A stretch of DNA of 64,000 nt from RBC038 sp041390625 (GCA_041390625.1 JAWKPM010000004.1:186001-250000), one strand, 5' to 3'; counted from the stretch's first letter, positions 40,032 to 49,339 are shown. Made by a program: numbers and translations. Notes: a model not told the origin generated them from the sequence alone.

Positions 40032-40672
40032 CGACCGACGACGCCTCGGCCTCGAGTGCCTCGGAGGCCGCCTCGCACGAGGTTGAGCGCGCCTCGGAGA
40101 AGCACGAGGAGCCGGTCGAGCAGTGGCAGGGCAAGTGGGAAGGCCTCTTTCCGAAGAAGCACCCGCTGGTCGTGCTCAACACAGGCAACGGCAAGGGCAA
40201 GACGACGGCCGCCCTCGGCGTCACGCTGCGCGCGTGGGGCCGTGGTTGGAAGATCTGCTGGCTCCAGTTCATCAAGTCGAAGACGAGCAACTACGGCGAG
40301 ACGCGGGCCGCGCGGCGCATGGGCATCGAGATGATCCCGCTCGGCGACGGCTTCACGTGGCTCTCGAAGGACATCGAGCACGACAAGGCGCTGGCGCGCG
40401 AGTGCTGGGCGCTCGCGAAGGAGAAGATCGAGTCGGCCGAGTTCGACCTCGTCGTCCTCGACGAGATCACGTACCCAATCACCTACGGCTGGCTCGAGGT
40501 CGAAGACGTGATCGAGGTACTCACGAACCGGCCGAAGGACGTCGACGTCATCATGACGGGGCGCGACGCCCACCCTCGCCTCGTGGAGTTCGCCGACACG
40601 GTGACCGAGATGACCGAGGTGAAGCACGCCTACCAGAGCGGCGTGAAGGCGCAGCCCGGGATCGACTACTGA
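40028..40672 (+). CDS. cobO: cob(I)alamin adenosyltransferase (CobA/CobO/BtuR type)
   Basis: Transfers adenosyl from ATP to the corrinoid cobalt. 214 residues; P-loop GNGKGKTT at 53-60, then LGVTLRAWGRGWKICWLQFI and the Walker-B-like DLVVLDEITYPI. An N-terminal Ser/Glu-rich extension of about 30 residues precedes the core. The ATG overlaps the upstream stop (ATGA); the larger open frame upstream is a shadow of the ATPase gene. Confidence 0.95.
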   Translation: MTTDDASASSASEAASHEVERASEKHEEPVEQWQGKWEGLFPKKHPLVVLNTGNGKGKTTAALGVTLRAWGRGWKICWLQFIKSKTSNYGETRAARRMGIEMIPLGDGFTWLSKDIEHDKALARECWALAKEKIESAEFDLVVLDEITYPITYGWLEVEDVIEVLTNRPKDVDVIMTGRDAHPRLVEFADTVTEMTEVKHAYQSGVKAQPGIDY

Positions 40673-40673
40673 G

Positions 40674-41783
40674 ATGACGGAGTACGCGGAGGCGATCGCG
40701 CGGACTGCGGCCTCGATCCGGCCGCCGGACGAGGCGGCGCGCGCCGCGGCGCTGGCACGCCACTCGACGCTCACGAAGCCGCCCGGATCGCTCGGGCGCC
40801 TCGAGGGGGTGGCGGTCCGCATCGCCTCGATGACCGGGCAGGCACGCCCGCGCCTCGAGCGGCGGCTCATCGTCGTCGCGGCGGGCGACCACGGCGTTAC
40901 GAAGCAGGGCGTCTCGGCGTATCCGGCAAGCGTCACGGCGCAGATGGTCGCGAACTTCCTCGGCGGCGGCGCGGCGATATCTGTGCTGGCCGACCACGCC
41001 GGCGCGCGCCTGAGGATCGTCGATGCCGGCGTCGCGAGTCCGCTGCCCGCGGGTCTCGATGCGACGAACGACCATCGACTGGTGCGCCTCGGACTCGGCG
41101 CCGGGACGGGCGACATCACGCGTGAGCCTGCGATGCCTCGGGAGGTCGCGGAGCGCGCGATTGCCGAGGGCATTGCGCTGTTCGAGGTGGAGCGTGCCAG
41201 CGAGGGCGTGGACATCATCGGCCTCGGCGAGATGGGCATCGGCAACACCACGTCGGCCTCGGCGATCGTCTCGGCGGTGACCGGCCAGACGCCTCGGATG
41301 GTCACGGGGCGCGGCACGGGCGTCGATGACGCGCGCTTCGAGGCGAAGGTCGAGGCGATCGAGCGCGCGCTCGCGCTGCACCAGCCTGCGCCCGGCGATG
41401 GCGCCGGCCTGCTCGCCTCGATCGGCGGATTCGAGATCGGGGTGCTCGCGGGGCTGTACCTCGGCGCCGCGGCGGCGCGCGTGCCGGCGGTGGTCGACGG
41501 GTTGATCTCGGGGGCGGCGGCACTCGTCGCAGCGGCGATCGAGCCTCGGTGCGTCGACTACCTGGTGGCTTCGCACCGTGGCAGCGAGCCCGGCCACGCC
41601 GCTACGCTCGATTGGCTCGGCCTCGAGCCGCTGCTCGACCTCGACCTGCGTCTGGGCGAGGGGACGGGTGCGGCCCTCGGCATCTCGCTGTGCGTGGCGG
41701 CCTGCCGCGTCCTGGACGAGATGGCGACCTTCGACGAGGCCGGCGTGGACGACACAGACGGCGCGGTCGTTCCGGAGGCGTAA
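40674..41783 (+). CDS. cobT: nicotinate-nucleotide-dimethylbenzimidazole phosphoribosyltransferase
   Basis: Makes alpha-ribazole phosphate, the lower-ligand precursor. 369 residues. Hallmarks are LTKPPGSLGRLEGVAVRIAS, AAGDHGVTKQGVSAYPASVT and GEMGIGNTTSASAI. The C-terminal catalytic Glu region is in RLGEGTGAALGI. It starts one base after the cobO stop. Base specificity (dimethylbenzimidazole or another) cannot be predicted. Confidence 0.95.
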   Translation: MTEYAEAIARTAASIRPPDEAARAAALARHSTLTKPPGSLGRLEGVAVRIASMTGQARPRLERRLIVVAAGDHGVTKQGVSAYPASVTAQMVANFLGGGAAISVLADHAGARLRIVDAGVASPLPAGLDATNDHRLVRLGLGAGTGDITREPAMPREVAERAIAEGIALFEVERASEGVDIIGLGEMGIGNTTSASAIVSAVTGQTPRMVTGRGTGVDDARFEAKVEAIERALALHQPAPGDGAGLLASIGGFEIGVLAGLYLGAAAARVPAVVDGLISGAAALVAAAIEPRCVDYLVASHRGSEPGHAATLDWLGLEPLLDLDLRLGEGTGAALGISLCVAACRVLDEMATFDEAGVDDTDGAVVPEA

Positions 41784-41787
41784 CGAC

Positions 41788-42654
41788 ATGCCCTCGATCC
41801 CGACCCCACCCTCGTGGCTGCCGTGGTGGTGGCAGCAGGCGTGGTCCCAGTCCATCTCGCGGCGCGAGTGGCGCCGGTCGTGGCAGTGGAACTCGCCGCT
41901 GGTCGCGCTCGAGTTCCTGACGACGCTGCGGCTCCGCAAGGTGCGGCAGTGGGACGATCGCACCTTCGGCGCGGCGCTGGCGTGGTACCCGGCCGTCGGG
42001 CTGCTGATCGGCCTCGCGCTGCTCGTCGGAGACCGGATTCTCGCCGAGCTGCTGCCGGTGGGTGCGGCCTCGGCGCTGCTGGTGGCGGGGCTCGCGCTGC
42101 TGTCCGGCGGATTGCACCTCGATGGCGTGGCAGACACGGCAGACGGCATGGCGCTGCAGGGCGATCGCGCCGAGCGGCTGGGGGTGATGTCGGAGGGCAA
42201 CACCGGGCCGGCCGGCGTGATGTCGCTCGTCCTCGTGCTGCTGATCGAGTGGGTGGCGCTGAGCTCCCTCGAGGCGCCGGTGCGCTCGGCGGGCATCGTG
42301 CTGGCGCCCGCCCTCGCGCGGTGGTCGGTCGTGCCGATGGTCGTGTTCTTCCGCCCCGCGCGGCCTCGAGGCCTGGGGCACGCGCTGCATCAGTCGGCGT
42401 GGCCGCTGGCGGCGCCGATCGCGACGCTGACTGCGGGCATCGCCTCGCTGGCGCTGTTCGGCCTCGCGGGGGTCGTCCTCGTGATGGTGGCGGGCGCGGC
42501 GGCATTCGTGATCGCCTGGACCTCGTGGCGGCTGCTGCAGGGCGTGACCGGCGACACCTACGGCGCGGCGATTGAGGTCTCCTTCGCCGCCGTGCTGCTC
42601 TCGATCGTGGCGGCCGGACAGCACGGCTGGATCTCCGGGACGTTCCTGACGTGA
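41788..42654 (+). CDS. cobS: cobalamin synthase (adenosylcobinamide-GDP ribazoletransferase)
   Basis: Membrane enzyme joining GDP-cobinamide to alpha-ribazole phosphate. 288 residues with about six helices. The motif GGLHLDGVADTADGMALQGD with its acidic residues is the family signature. The ATG at 41788 is preceded by GGAGG at nine bases. The N-terminal about 40 residues are Trp-rich and longer than usual. Confidence 0.93.
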   Translation: MPSIPTPPSWLPWWWQQAWSQSISRREWRRSWQWNSPLVALEFLTTLRLRKVRQWDDRTFGAALAWYPAVGLLIGLALLVGDRILAELLPVGAASALLVAGLALLSGGLHLDGVADTADGMALQGDRAERLGVMSEGNTGPAGVMSLVLVLLIEWVALSSLEAPVRSAGIVLAPALARWSVVPMVVFFRPARPRGLGHALHQSAWPLAAPIATLTAGIASLALFGLAGVVLVMVAGAAAFVIAWTSWRLLQGVTGDTYGAAIEVSFAAVLLSIVAAGQHGWISGTFLT

Positions 42655-42670
42655 CGCTCTGCCTCGTGAG

Positions 42671-43612
42671 GTGCGGTCGTTCGTGAGGGCCGCGCTGACC
42701 CTCCTCGCTGCGCTGGCCCTCGATGACCGCTTCGGCGAGCCGCCGGCGGCGTGGCACCCGGTGCGGCTGATCGGGCGCGCGATCACAGCAATCGAGGCGC
42801 GGGCGCCCCTCGATGGGCCGGGCCGGCTGCGCTACGGCGCCGCGATGGCGGGGGCGATCCCTTTCGGCGCAGCGGCGGTGGCGCTCATGGCCTCGAGGCT
42901 GGCGCGGCGCGTGCATGCCGTCGTTGGCTTCGTCTTCGATGCGGCGCTGCTGTCCTCGATGCTGGCGCGACGCTCGCTGTTCGGGCGGGCGCGGGAGGTC
43001 GAGACGGCGCTCGAGGCCGGCGACCTCGATGGCGCGCGGGCGAGCCTCGGACGGCATCTCGTGAGCCGTGACACCTCGGAGCTGGATGCCTCCGAGGTGT
43101 CGGGCGCGACGATCGAGTCGGTGGCGGAGAACCTCTCGGATGGGTTCACGGGGCCGGTGCTCGCGTACGCCCTCGGCGGGATGCCGGGCGCGGTGGCCTA
43201 TCGCGCCGTGAACACCCTGGACTCGATGTGGGGCTATCGCCGCGAGCCGTACACCGAGCTCGGGCGGCACCCGGCGCGCCTCGATGACGCGATCAACCTC
43301 GTGCCGTCGCGCGTGACGGCGGGAGTGATCGTCGCGGCCTCGGCGGTGGATGCGCCCGAGGACGCGCGGCGGGCATTCGACACCTGGCTGGATGAAGGCG
43401 ACCTGACGGAGAGCCCGAACGCGGGCCAGCCGATGGGGGCGATGGCCGGCGCGTTGGGACGTCGACTCGAGAAGCGCGGGGCGTATGTCCTCGGGCTCGG
43501 CTTCGAAGCACCGGCCGCCGGCGACATTGCGCGCGCCGTTCGCATTGCCAACCGCGCCTCGATGATCATCGCCGCGAGCGCCGTCGCGCTCACGCTCTGG
43601 CGGCATCGATGA
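42671..43612 (+). CDS. cbiB: adenosylcobinamide-phosphate synthase
   Basis: Membrane enzyme that attaches aminopropanol phosphate to adenosylcobyric acid. 313 residues. DDRFGEPPAAWHPVRLIGRA, TIESVAENLSDGFTGPVLAY and NTLDSMWGYRREPYTELGRH are the conserved blocks. GTG start, with another GTG four codons on. This gene alone contains seven CCTCGAT or ATCGAGG heptamers, a striking excess. Confidence 0.93.
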   Translation: MRSFVRAALTLLAALALDDRFGEPPAAWHPVRLIGRAITAIEARAPLDGPGRLRYGAAMAGAIPFGAAAVALMASRLARRVHAVVGFVFDAALLSSMLARRSLFGRAREVETALEAGDLDGARASLGRHLVSRDTSELDASEVSGATIESVAENLSDGFTGPVLAYALGGMPGAVAYRAVNTLDSMWGYRREPYTELGRHPARLDDAINLVPSRVTAGVIVAASAVDAPEDARRAFDTWLDEGDLTESPNAGQPMGAMAGALGRRLEKRGAYVLGLGFEAPAAGDIARAVRIANRASMIIAASAVALTLWRHR

Positions 43613-43622
43613 GGCGCTCATC

Positions 43623-44672
43623 GTGAGCGACGTCGTGCACGGCGGGCTGCAGCAGGCGGAGCTCGATGCGCTTGGGCTGACGCGGGCGGACGTCCTCGAT
43701 CTGTCGGCGAGCCTCAATCCGAGCGGTCCGCACCCGGACGTGCTGGTGGCGGCGGTCGAGGCGGATCTGCGGCGCTACCCCGAAACGGACGCCGCGTCGC
43801 TGCGGGAAGCACTCGCGTCCCTCGAAGGGGTCGAGCCCTCGGAGCTGCTGGTCACGGCGGGGGCGACCGGCGCGATCCACCTCGCGGCGCGCATGTTCCT
43901 CGGGCCGGGGTCGCGGGCAGTGATCTTCGGGCCGACCTTCGGCGAGTACGAAGCCGCCGCAACGGCGGCCGGCGCGAGCATCGAGGGGCGAACGTTCGCC
44001 GACCTCGAGGCCGGACACCTCGACCTCAGCGAGCTCGGCGAGCGGCCGCTTGCCTTCCTGTGCAACCCGAACAACCCGACGGGCGGCTACCTCGACCAGT
44101 CGACCATCGAAGGGGTGGCGGCGGCCGTCGCGCATCGAGGCGGCGCACTGCTTCTCGATGTCGCGTACGACGCCTTCGTCGAGGACGCGTGGGACGCGGA
44201 GGAGCTGGTGCGGGCGGGCGCGCCGGTGCTCGTGGCGCATTCGATGACGAAGCTGCACGCGATCCCGGGCGTGCGACTTGGGTACCTGACCGGGCCGGCC
44301 GAGTTGATCGCACGCCTCGAGGCGGGTCAGCCCTCGTGGAGCGTGAGCGCACAGGCGATCTCGGCAGGGCTCGCGGCCGTGCGGGTCGATGCGACGCAGC
44401 GCGAGGCCGCGCGCGACGCGGGTGCGACGCGCCGGACGCTGGTCGAGGCGCTGCGCGGTGCCGGCTTCGAGGTCCAGGACGGCCGCGCGAACTTCATCCT
44501 CGCGCGGGTCGACGATGCCTCGGCGTTCCGCACGCGGCTGCTGCGGCGGGGGTTCGCGGTGCGCGACTGCGCCTCGTTTGGCCTCGACGGCTGGGTGCGC
44601 ATCGGGATGCCGCCCTCGGGTGCCGTGCGGCGCCTTGCCGCCGCGTTCGCGGCTGCGCGCGAGGACGCCTAG
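43623..44672 (+). CDS. cobD: threonine-phosphate decarboxylase-like aminotransferase
   Basis: A PLP enzyme of the class I/II aminotransferase fold, 349 residues, supplying aminopropanol phosphate for the nucleotide loop. It has LSASLNPSGPHPDVLVA, LCNPNNPTGGYLD and the PLP-binding Lys in HSMTKLHAIPGVRLGY. Histidinol-phosphate aminotransferases look alike; operon position between cbiB and cobQ decides. The stop shares one base with the cobQ start. Names for this enzyme differ between nomenclatures (cobC in Pseudomonas). Confidence 0.88.
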   Translation: MSDVVHGGLQQAELDALGLTRADVLDLSASLNPSGPHPDVLVAAVEADLRRYPETDAASLREALASLEGVEPSELLVTAGATGAIHLAARMFLGPGSRAVIFGPTFGEYEAAATAAGASIEGRTFADLEAGHLDLSELGERPLAFLCNPNNPTGGYLDQSTIEGVAAAVAHRGGALLLDVAYDAFVEDAWDAEELVRAGAPVLVAHSMTKLHAIPGVRLGYLTGPAELIARLEAGQPSWSVSAQAISAGLAAVRVDATQREAARDAGATRRTLVEALRGAGFEVQDGRANFILARVDDASAFRTRLLRRGFAVRDCASFGLDGWVRIGMPPSGAVRRLAAAFAAAREDA

Positions 44673-46186
44673 TGCCGGCCCCGGTGCTGATGGTCGTGGG
44701 CACCGCATCCTCGGTGGGGAAGTCGGTCCTCGTGACGGCGTTGTGCCGCATCTTCCGGCAGGACGGGCTGCGCGTGGCGCCGTTCAAGGCGCAGAACATG
44801 TCGAACAACGCGGATGTCACGCCGGACGGCCTCGAGATCGGGCGTGCGCAGGCCGAGCAGGCGGCGGCCGCGGGCCTCGAGCCGCGTGTTGAGATGAACC
44901 CGGTGCTGCTGAAGCCGCAGGGCGACCGCACCTCGCAGCTCGTGCTGAACGGGCGGCCGGCGGGCACTCTCGGGTCGGGCGACTTCCTCGGGCGGCGGAA
45001 GGCCGAGCTGTGGCCGGCCGTCGAGGCGGCGCTCGCGACGCTGCGGGCGGAGCACGACCTCGTGGTAATTGAGGGCGCGGGCAGCCCGGCGGAGGTGAAC
45101 CTGCGCGCGGGCGACATCGTGAACATGCGCGTCGCGATGCACGCGCAGGCACCGACGCTCCTCGTGGGGGACATCGACCGCGGCGGCGTCTTCGCGCACC
45201 TCGTGGGCACGCTCGCGCTACTGGAGCCGGAGGAGCGCGCGCTGATTCGAGGCTTCGTCATCAACCGCTTCCGCGGCGACCCCTCGTTGCTCGCTCCGGC
45301 GATCGAGGACCTCGAGGGGCGGACCGGCGTGCCGGTGCTGGGCGTGATCCCGTGGATCGACGCGCTGCGCGTGGCGCAGGAGGACGCGGTCGCCCTCGAG
45401 CGGCCGGACGAGGCGCGTCGAGACGTCGAGGACGGGACGGTGGTGGACATCGCCGTCGTGCGGCTGCCGCGCATCGCGAACTTCGACGACTTCGACCCGC
45501 TCATCGATGAGCCGGGGGTGCGGCTGCGCTACGTCTCGCGGCCGGAGGACCTCGGGACGCCGCAGCTCATCGTGCTGCCCGGGACGAAGGCAACGATCGC
45601 CGACCTCGACGCGATGCGGCGCGGCGGCCTCGATCGCGCAGTGATCGCGGCGCACGAGGCGGGCGCGACGGTCCTCGGCGTGTGCGGGGGCTACCAGATG
45701 CTCGGCGAGCGGCTGATCGACCCGGACGGGGTCGAGGCGCCCGCGGGGAGCGAGGTGCCCGGCCTCGGGCTGCTGCCCCTCGAGACCACGTTCGCGGCCG
45801 AGAAGCGGACCGTGCGCACGAGCGGATCGGTCGCGCGGGGCGCAGGGCCCTGGGCCGCCTCGACGGGCGCGCCGATCGAGGGGTACGAGATCCACATGGG
45901 GCGCACGAGCGCCCTCGATGATCGCTCGCTCGCGCCGCTGCTCGAGCTCGAGAGCGGGCCGGACGGTGCGCTGTCCGAGGACGGGCGGGTGGCCGGCACA
46001 TACGTGCACGGGCTGCTGCACAACGACGAGCTGCGACACGCGCTGCTCGCGGGCCTCGGACGGGGCGAGGCGCCTCGGCGGGCGTTCGACCGCGAGCGCG
46101 AGTTCGACCGGCTGGCGCAGCACGTGCGGTCGCACCTCGACATGGAACGCGTGCGCGCGCTCCTCGGGCTGGGCGAGGGCGGCTGA
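44672..46186 (+). CDS. cobQ: cobyric acid synthase
   Basis: Amidates adenosylcobyrinic diamide at four side chains using glutamine. 504 residues. The N-terminal synthetase domain has VVGTASSVGKSVLVTALCRI and FKAQNMSNNADVTPDG; the C-terminal glutaminase domain has the nucleophile Cys in VLGVCGGYQMLGE and a late His in GTYVHGLLHND. GTG start at 44672; the longer upstream open frame is a shadow of cobD. This enzyme means the salvage includes cobyrinic acid derivatives, not only cobinamide. Confidence 0.95.
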   Translation: MPAPVLMVVGTASSVGKSVLVTALCRIFRQDGLRVAPFKAQNMSNNADVTPDGLEIGRAQAEQAAAAGLEPRVEMNPVLLKPQGDRTSQLVLNGRPAGTLGSGDFLGRRKAELWPAVEAALATLRAEHDLVVIEGAGSPAEVNLRAGDIVNMRVAMHAQAPTLLVGDIDRGGVFAHLVGTLALLEPEERALIRGFVINRFRGDPSLLAPAIEDLEGRTGVPVLGVIPWIDALRVAQEDAVALERPDEARRDVEDGTVVDIAVVRLPRIANFDDFDPLIDEPGVRLRYVSRPEDLGTPQLIVLPGTKATIADLDAMRRGGLDRAVIAAHEAGATVLGVCGGYQMLGERLIDPDGVEAPAGSEVPGLGLLPLETTFAAEKRTVRTSGSVARGAGPWAASTGAPIEGYEIHMGRTSALDDRSLAPLLELESGPDGALSEDGRVAGTYVHGLLHNDELRHALLAGLGRGEAPRRAFDREREFDRLAQHVRSHLDMERVRALLGLGEGG

Positions 46187-46743
46187 TGGGTGAGAGCTGG
46201 TTCGTCACGGGCGGCGCGCGATCGGGCAAAAGCGGGTTCGCGCAGCGCCTCGCCGCCTCGACCGGCCTCGAGGTCGTGTTCATCGCGACCCTCGAAGCAC
46301 TCGACGAGGAGATGGAGATCCGCATCGCGCGGCATCAGGCGGAGCGACCACCCGAGTGGCTGACGATCGAGGCGCCGCTCGATCCACGCCGTCCCCTCGA
46401 TGTCGTCTCGCCCGAGGCGTGCGTGCTGCTCGACTGCTGGTCGCTGTGGGTCTCGAACCGGCTGTTGCGACTCGGTGGAGCGCCGAGCGCCGACGAGCTC
46501 ACCGCCCTCGAGACGGAGCTCGTCCGCGAAGTGGACGCCATCCTCGAGGTCCAGCGCGCGCGCAGCGGGCCGCTCGTGTCCGTCAGCAACGAGGTGGGTA
46601 GTGGCGTCGTGCCTGACTCGGTGCTCGGGCGGGCGTATCGCGACTTGCTGGGTCGGGTGAATCAGCGCGCCTCGGCCTCGGCGGAGCGCGCGTGGCTGCT
46701 GGTCGCCGGTCGCGCCCTCGAACTGCCGCCTCCCGCCTCGTAG
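46186..46743 (+). CDS. cobU: adenosylcobinamide kinase / guanylyltransferase
   Basis: Activates adenosylcobinamide to the GDP form. 185 residues, P-loop VTGGARSGKSGFAQRL, followed by the guanylylated-His region RIARHQAERPPEWLTIEAPL and VLLDCWSLWVSNRL. Last gene of the corrinoid operon; its start overlaps the cobQ stop by one base (TGATG). A terminator follows 48 bases later. Confidence 0.94.
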   Translation: MGESWFVTGGARSGKSGFAQRLAASTGLEVVFIATLEALDEEMEIRIARHQAERPPEWLTIEAPLDPRRPLDVVSPEACVLLDCWSLWVSNRLLRLGGAPSADELTALETELVREVDAILEVQRARSGPLVSVSNEVGSGVVPDSVLGRAYRDLLGRVNQRASASAERAWLLVAGRALELPPPAS

Positions 46744-46791
46744 CTCCCGTCACGCCTCGACGGATTGGTTCGCGTGGGGCGGACATGACGA

Positions 46792-46810
46792 GGCCCCCGT
46801 CGCGGGGGCC
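46792..46810. terminator. bidirectional terminator between cobU and htrA
   Basis: A perfect 8-base GC stem (GGCCCCCG and CGGGGGCC) with loop TCG, midway between two converging genes. No U tract on either side. Confidence 0.65.
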
Positions 46811-46840
46811 CCATCACCGTCCGAGGAATCGGTTGAACGC

Positions 46841-48019
46841 TTAGGAAGAAGACTGCCACTCCTGGAGGGTGGCCTCCAACTGGAGGGTGTCACCGCCGCG
46901 GACCACGGTCAGCGTCACGGTGTCACCCACGTTGTGGTCATCGATGATGCCGGCGAGCGCGGTGATGCTCGCGACGTCCTGGCCATCGATGGCGGTGATC
47001 ACATCGCCACCCCTCGGCAGGCCGCCGTCGGCGCCGGCGCTCGTCGGGCCGCGCAGCCCGGCGTTCTCGGCGCCGCTCCCGGGGGAGACCGAGGTCACGT
47101 AGACACCACTGGAGACCTGCAGGCCGAGGTCGGTCGCGTTGAGGTCGGTCAGGTCGACGCCGCCGATGCCGAGCTGCGGGTGCGAGACCGACTCGCCATC
47201 GATAAGACGCGGGATGAAGCGCAGCGCGGTGTTCGAGGGCACAGCGAAGCCGATGCCAACGAAGACGCCCTGGCCGGTGGGGTTCTCGATCGAGGTGTTG
47301 ATGCCGATCACCTCGCCCTTGCCGTTGAAGAGCGGGCCGCCGGAGTTGCCGGGGTTCACGGCCGCGTCGGTCTGGATGACCGAGCGAATCGGGCGGCCGT
47401 TGAGGGCCGGGCGCTCGCGCTCGACGGCGCTCACGATGCCCGACGTCACCGAGAAGGAGAGCGAGAACGGGTTGCCGATGGCGAAGACCGGCTCACCGAC
47501 GCGGACGCCGTCCGAGTTGCCGAAGTTGGCGGGCACGAGCCGCTGCGGCTGGACGGCCGCTCGGATGACCGCGAGGTCGTTGCCCGGATCGGTGCCGAGG
47601 ACGGTCGCGGTGGCCTCGGTGCCGTCGGCGAGGATGACGGTCACGGCCGTCGCGTCCTCGACGACGTGGTAGTTGGTGAGGATGTGGCCCTCGGTGTCGA
47701 TGACGACGCCGGAGCCGACGCCCTCGGCGCTGAACGCGCCCTGCGAGGTCGCGGTCTGGATGCGGACGACCGACGGGCTGACCTGCGCCACGAGGTCCGG
47801 CAGGTTCTCGATGGCGGCCGCGACGACGGCAGTACTCCCGGCGGACGTCCCGGCATCGGTGGTCGCGGCAATCGGCACGTTCGTGCCCGCCGCGGTCGCC
47901 TGGACCGTCGCTGGAGTGGAGCCGTCGTCGGTGACGTTCACTGCGAGAACGCCACCGACCACCATCGAGATGACGATGGCGGCACTGAGGACGGCGCCCT
48001 GGATCCATGCGCGCTGCAT
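46841..48019 (-). CDS. membrane-anchored HtrA/DegP-type serine protease with PDZ domain
   Basis: A 392-residue protease facing outside the membrane: uncleaved anchor helix (about 8-28), Thr/Ala-rich linker (30-65), trypsin-like domain with triad His118 (LTNYHVVED), Asp148 (GNDLAVI) and Ser226 (NPGNSGGPL), and one C-terminal PDZ domain (about 300-390). Probably degrades misfolded secreted proteins. ATG preceded by GGAGGT. Single gene between terminator and the Gfo/Idh-like gene. Confidence 0.94.
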   Translation of the reverse strand: MQRAWIQGAVLSAAIVISMVVGGVLAVNVTDDGSTPATVQATAAGTNVPIAATTDAGTSAGSTAVVAAAIENLPDLVAQVSPSVVRIQTATSQGAFSAEGVGSGVVIDTEGHILTNYHVVEDATAVTVILADGTEATATVLGTDPGNDLAVIRAAVQPQRLVPANFGNSDGVRVGEPVFAIGNPFSLSFSVTSGIVSAVERERPALNGRPIRSVIQTDAAVNPGNSGGPLFNGKGEVIGINTSIENPTGQGVFVGIGFAVPSNTALRFIPRLIDGESVSHPQLGIGGVDLTDLNATDLGLQVSSGVYVTSVSPGSGAENAGLRGPTSAGADGGLPRGGDVITAIDGQDVASITALAGIIDDHNVGDTVTLTVVRGGDTLQLEATLQEWQSSS

Positions 48020-48183
48020 GGTGACCTCCGATGTGAGACGTACGACGGGACGAATCCATCATCGCGCTGGAGCGTCAACGAGGCACGCCACCTTTGTGAA
48101 CGGGGTGCTAAGCGTGCGCATGAACGCATGACGGGGCGCCGCACCACCTGGGAGCGGTCCGGGCGGCCGTCGGGAGAGGGGAG

Positions 48184-49182
48184 CTAGCTCGAGAGGAGCG
48201 TGAAGCGGGGCTGCGGCACGCTGGCAGCGGACGGCTGATCGCCGCCCTGCAGCACGCGCAGCGCGGGACGGAGCGCGCGGTCCTCGACGGCCTGGGCGAG
48301 GTCGCCGGTCAGCGCCTGCTCGACGGCGCGGAGGAGCGCGGCCTCGCGAGGCGCGAGCAGGGCATCGAGGGCATCGCCTCGGGGTGAGGCCACGATGTGG
48401 TCGACCTCGGCGCCGAGCAGGTCGCCGTGGCGCAGCCGCGTGGACTCGATGGGGCCATCGTCCGGCGCGATGGTCAGGGTCGTGTGCTCGGCAGTGGCAT
48501 CGAGCTCGGCGCTGCCGGCGGCTGCGAGCGCGCGGATGCGGAGGGTGCTCCACGGGCCGCGACGCGCGGTGATGGTCGCCATACCGCCCTCGGGCAGGCG
48601 CAGGTGCGCCGAGATCACCTCGGGGGCCGAACGCATGCCGGCGTGGGACGCAGCGAGCGCGAGGGGCGCGGCCGGCAGCAGGCGGGCGTACGCGGCAAAG
48701 CCGTCGCGGAGCAGGGCGAGGGCAGAACGCTCGCCCTCGATCTCCAGCGAGACGTAGTGGGGGCGCCACCGGCGCTCGCCCAGCTGGGCGCTAAAGAACG
48801 CGAGACCGGCCGAGCGCAGCAGTGGGCGCAGCAGGAAGAGCGCCACACCTCGGGCGTTGGCGGCCTCGGCGGCGGCATCGAGCGCCTCGGCGTCGGCGAC
48901 ATCGCCACGCAGGAGGATCGTTGAGCCTCGAACGGCCGCGGCCTCGATCAGGTTCGACGCGTCCTCGGTGCCGTCGATGAGCACGACATCCTGCTCGATG
49001 CGGCGGACGGCCTCGATGGTGTGCTGGTAGCGGGGCAGGTCGGTGGCGACGGCCGCGTTCGCGAGTGCGACCGGACGGTCATCGGCAACGGCCACGGCCT
49101 CCATGCCGGCGCGTGCGCGCAGCAGGTTGAGCAGCCGCTCGGTCTCGGGGGTCCAGCCACAGGCGATGAGTCGTCGCGTCAT
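48184..49182 (-). CDS. Gfo/Idh/MocA-like putative oxidoreductase
   Basis: A 332-residue protein with an N-terminal Rossmann-like region (LIACGWTPETERLLNLLRAR, VVLIDGTEDASNLI) and a C-terminal alpha/beta domain resembling Gfo/Idh/MocA proteins. The usual GxGxxG nucleotide motif is not evident, nor the EKP-type catalytic Lys, so it may be non-catalytic or misassigned. TACGAT (49189-49194) sits exactly six bases before the ATG, suggesting a leaderless mRNA. Function unknown. Confidence 0.5.
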   Translation of the reverse strand: MTRRLIACGWTPETERLLNLLRARAGMEAVAVADDRPVALANAAVATDLPRYQHTIEAVRRIEQDVVLIDGTEDASNLIEAAAVRGSTILLRGDVADAEALDAAAEAANARGVALFLLRPLLRSAGLAFFSAQLGERRWRPHYVSLEIEGERSALALLRDGFAAYARLLPAAPLALAASHAGMRSAPEVISAHLRLPEGGMATITARRGPWSTLRIRALAAAGSAELDATAEHTTLTIAPDDGPIESTRLRHGDLLGAEVDHIVASPRGDALDALLAPREAALLRAVEQALTGDLAQAVEDRALRPALRVLQGGDQPSAASVPQPRFTLLSS

Positions 49183-49294
49183 GGGGGCATCGTATGGACG
49201 CGCCCGGGTATCGGAAGTTCGGCCGGGCCCTCGGGTTGGCGCGGAAGATCCCTACGTCCGGGTGCGGGAACCCCCTACTGAAGGCCGGGAAGCT

Positions 49295-49302
49295 ACCGAT
49301 GA
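49295..49302 (+). promoter_or_regulatory. possible sigma-28 -10 element of flagellin 1
   Basis: ACCGATGA matches the sigma-28 -10 (GCCGATAA) in six of eight bases and lies 105 bases before the flagellin ATG. No TAAA-type -35 at 15 bases. The second flagellin has GCCGATGT in a comparable place. Confidence 0.35.
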
Positions 49303-49339
49303 TGACCACGTGCTCTCCCTGAGAGCGCGCACATGAGTT

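Noticed and set aside
44060..44671. Upstream extension of cobQ to a 708-residue protein
   Set aside because: The extra 204 codons overlap cobD in another frame and are Arg/Gly/Ala-rich; the GTG at 44672 gives the normal CobQ N-terminus.
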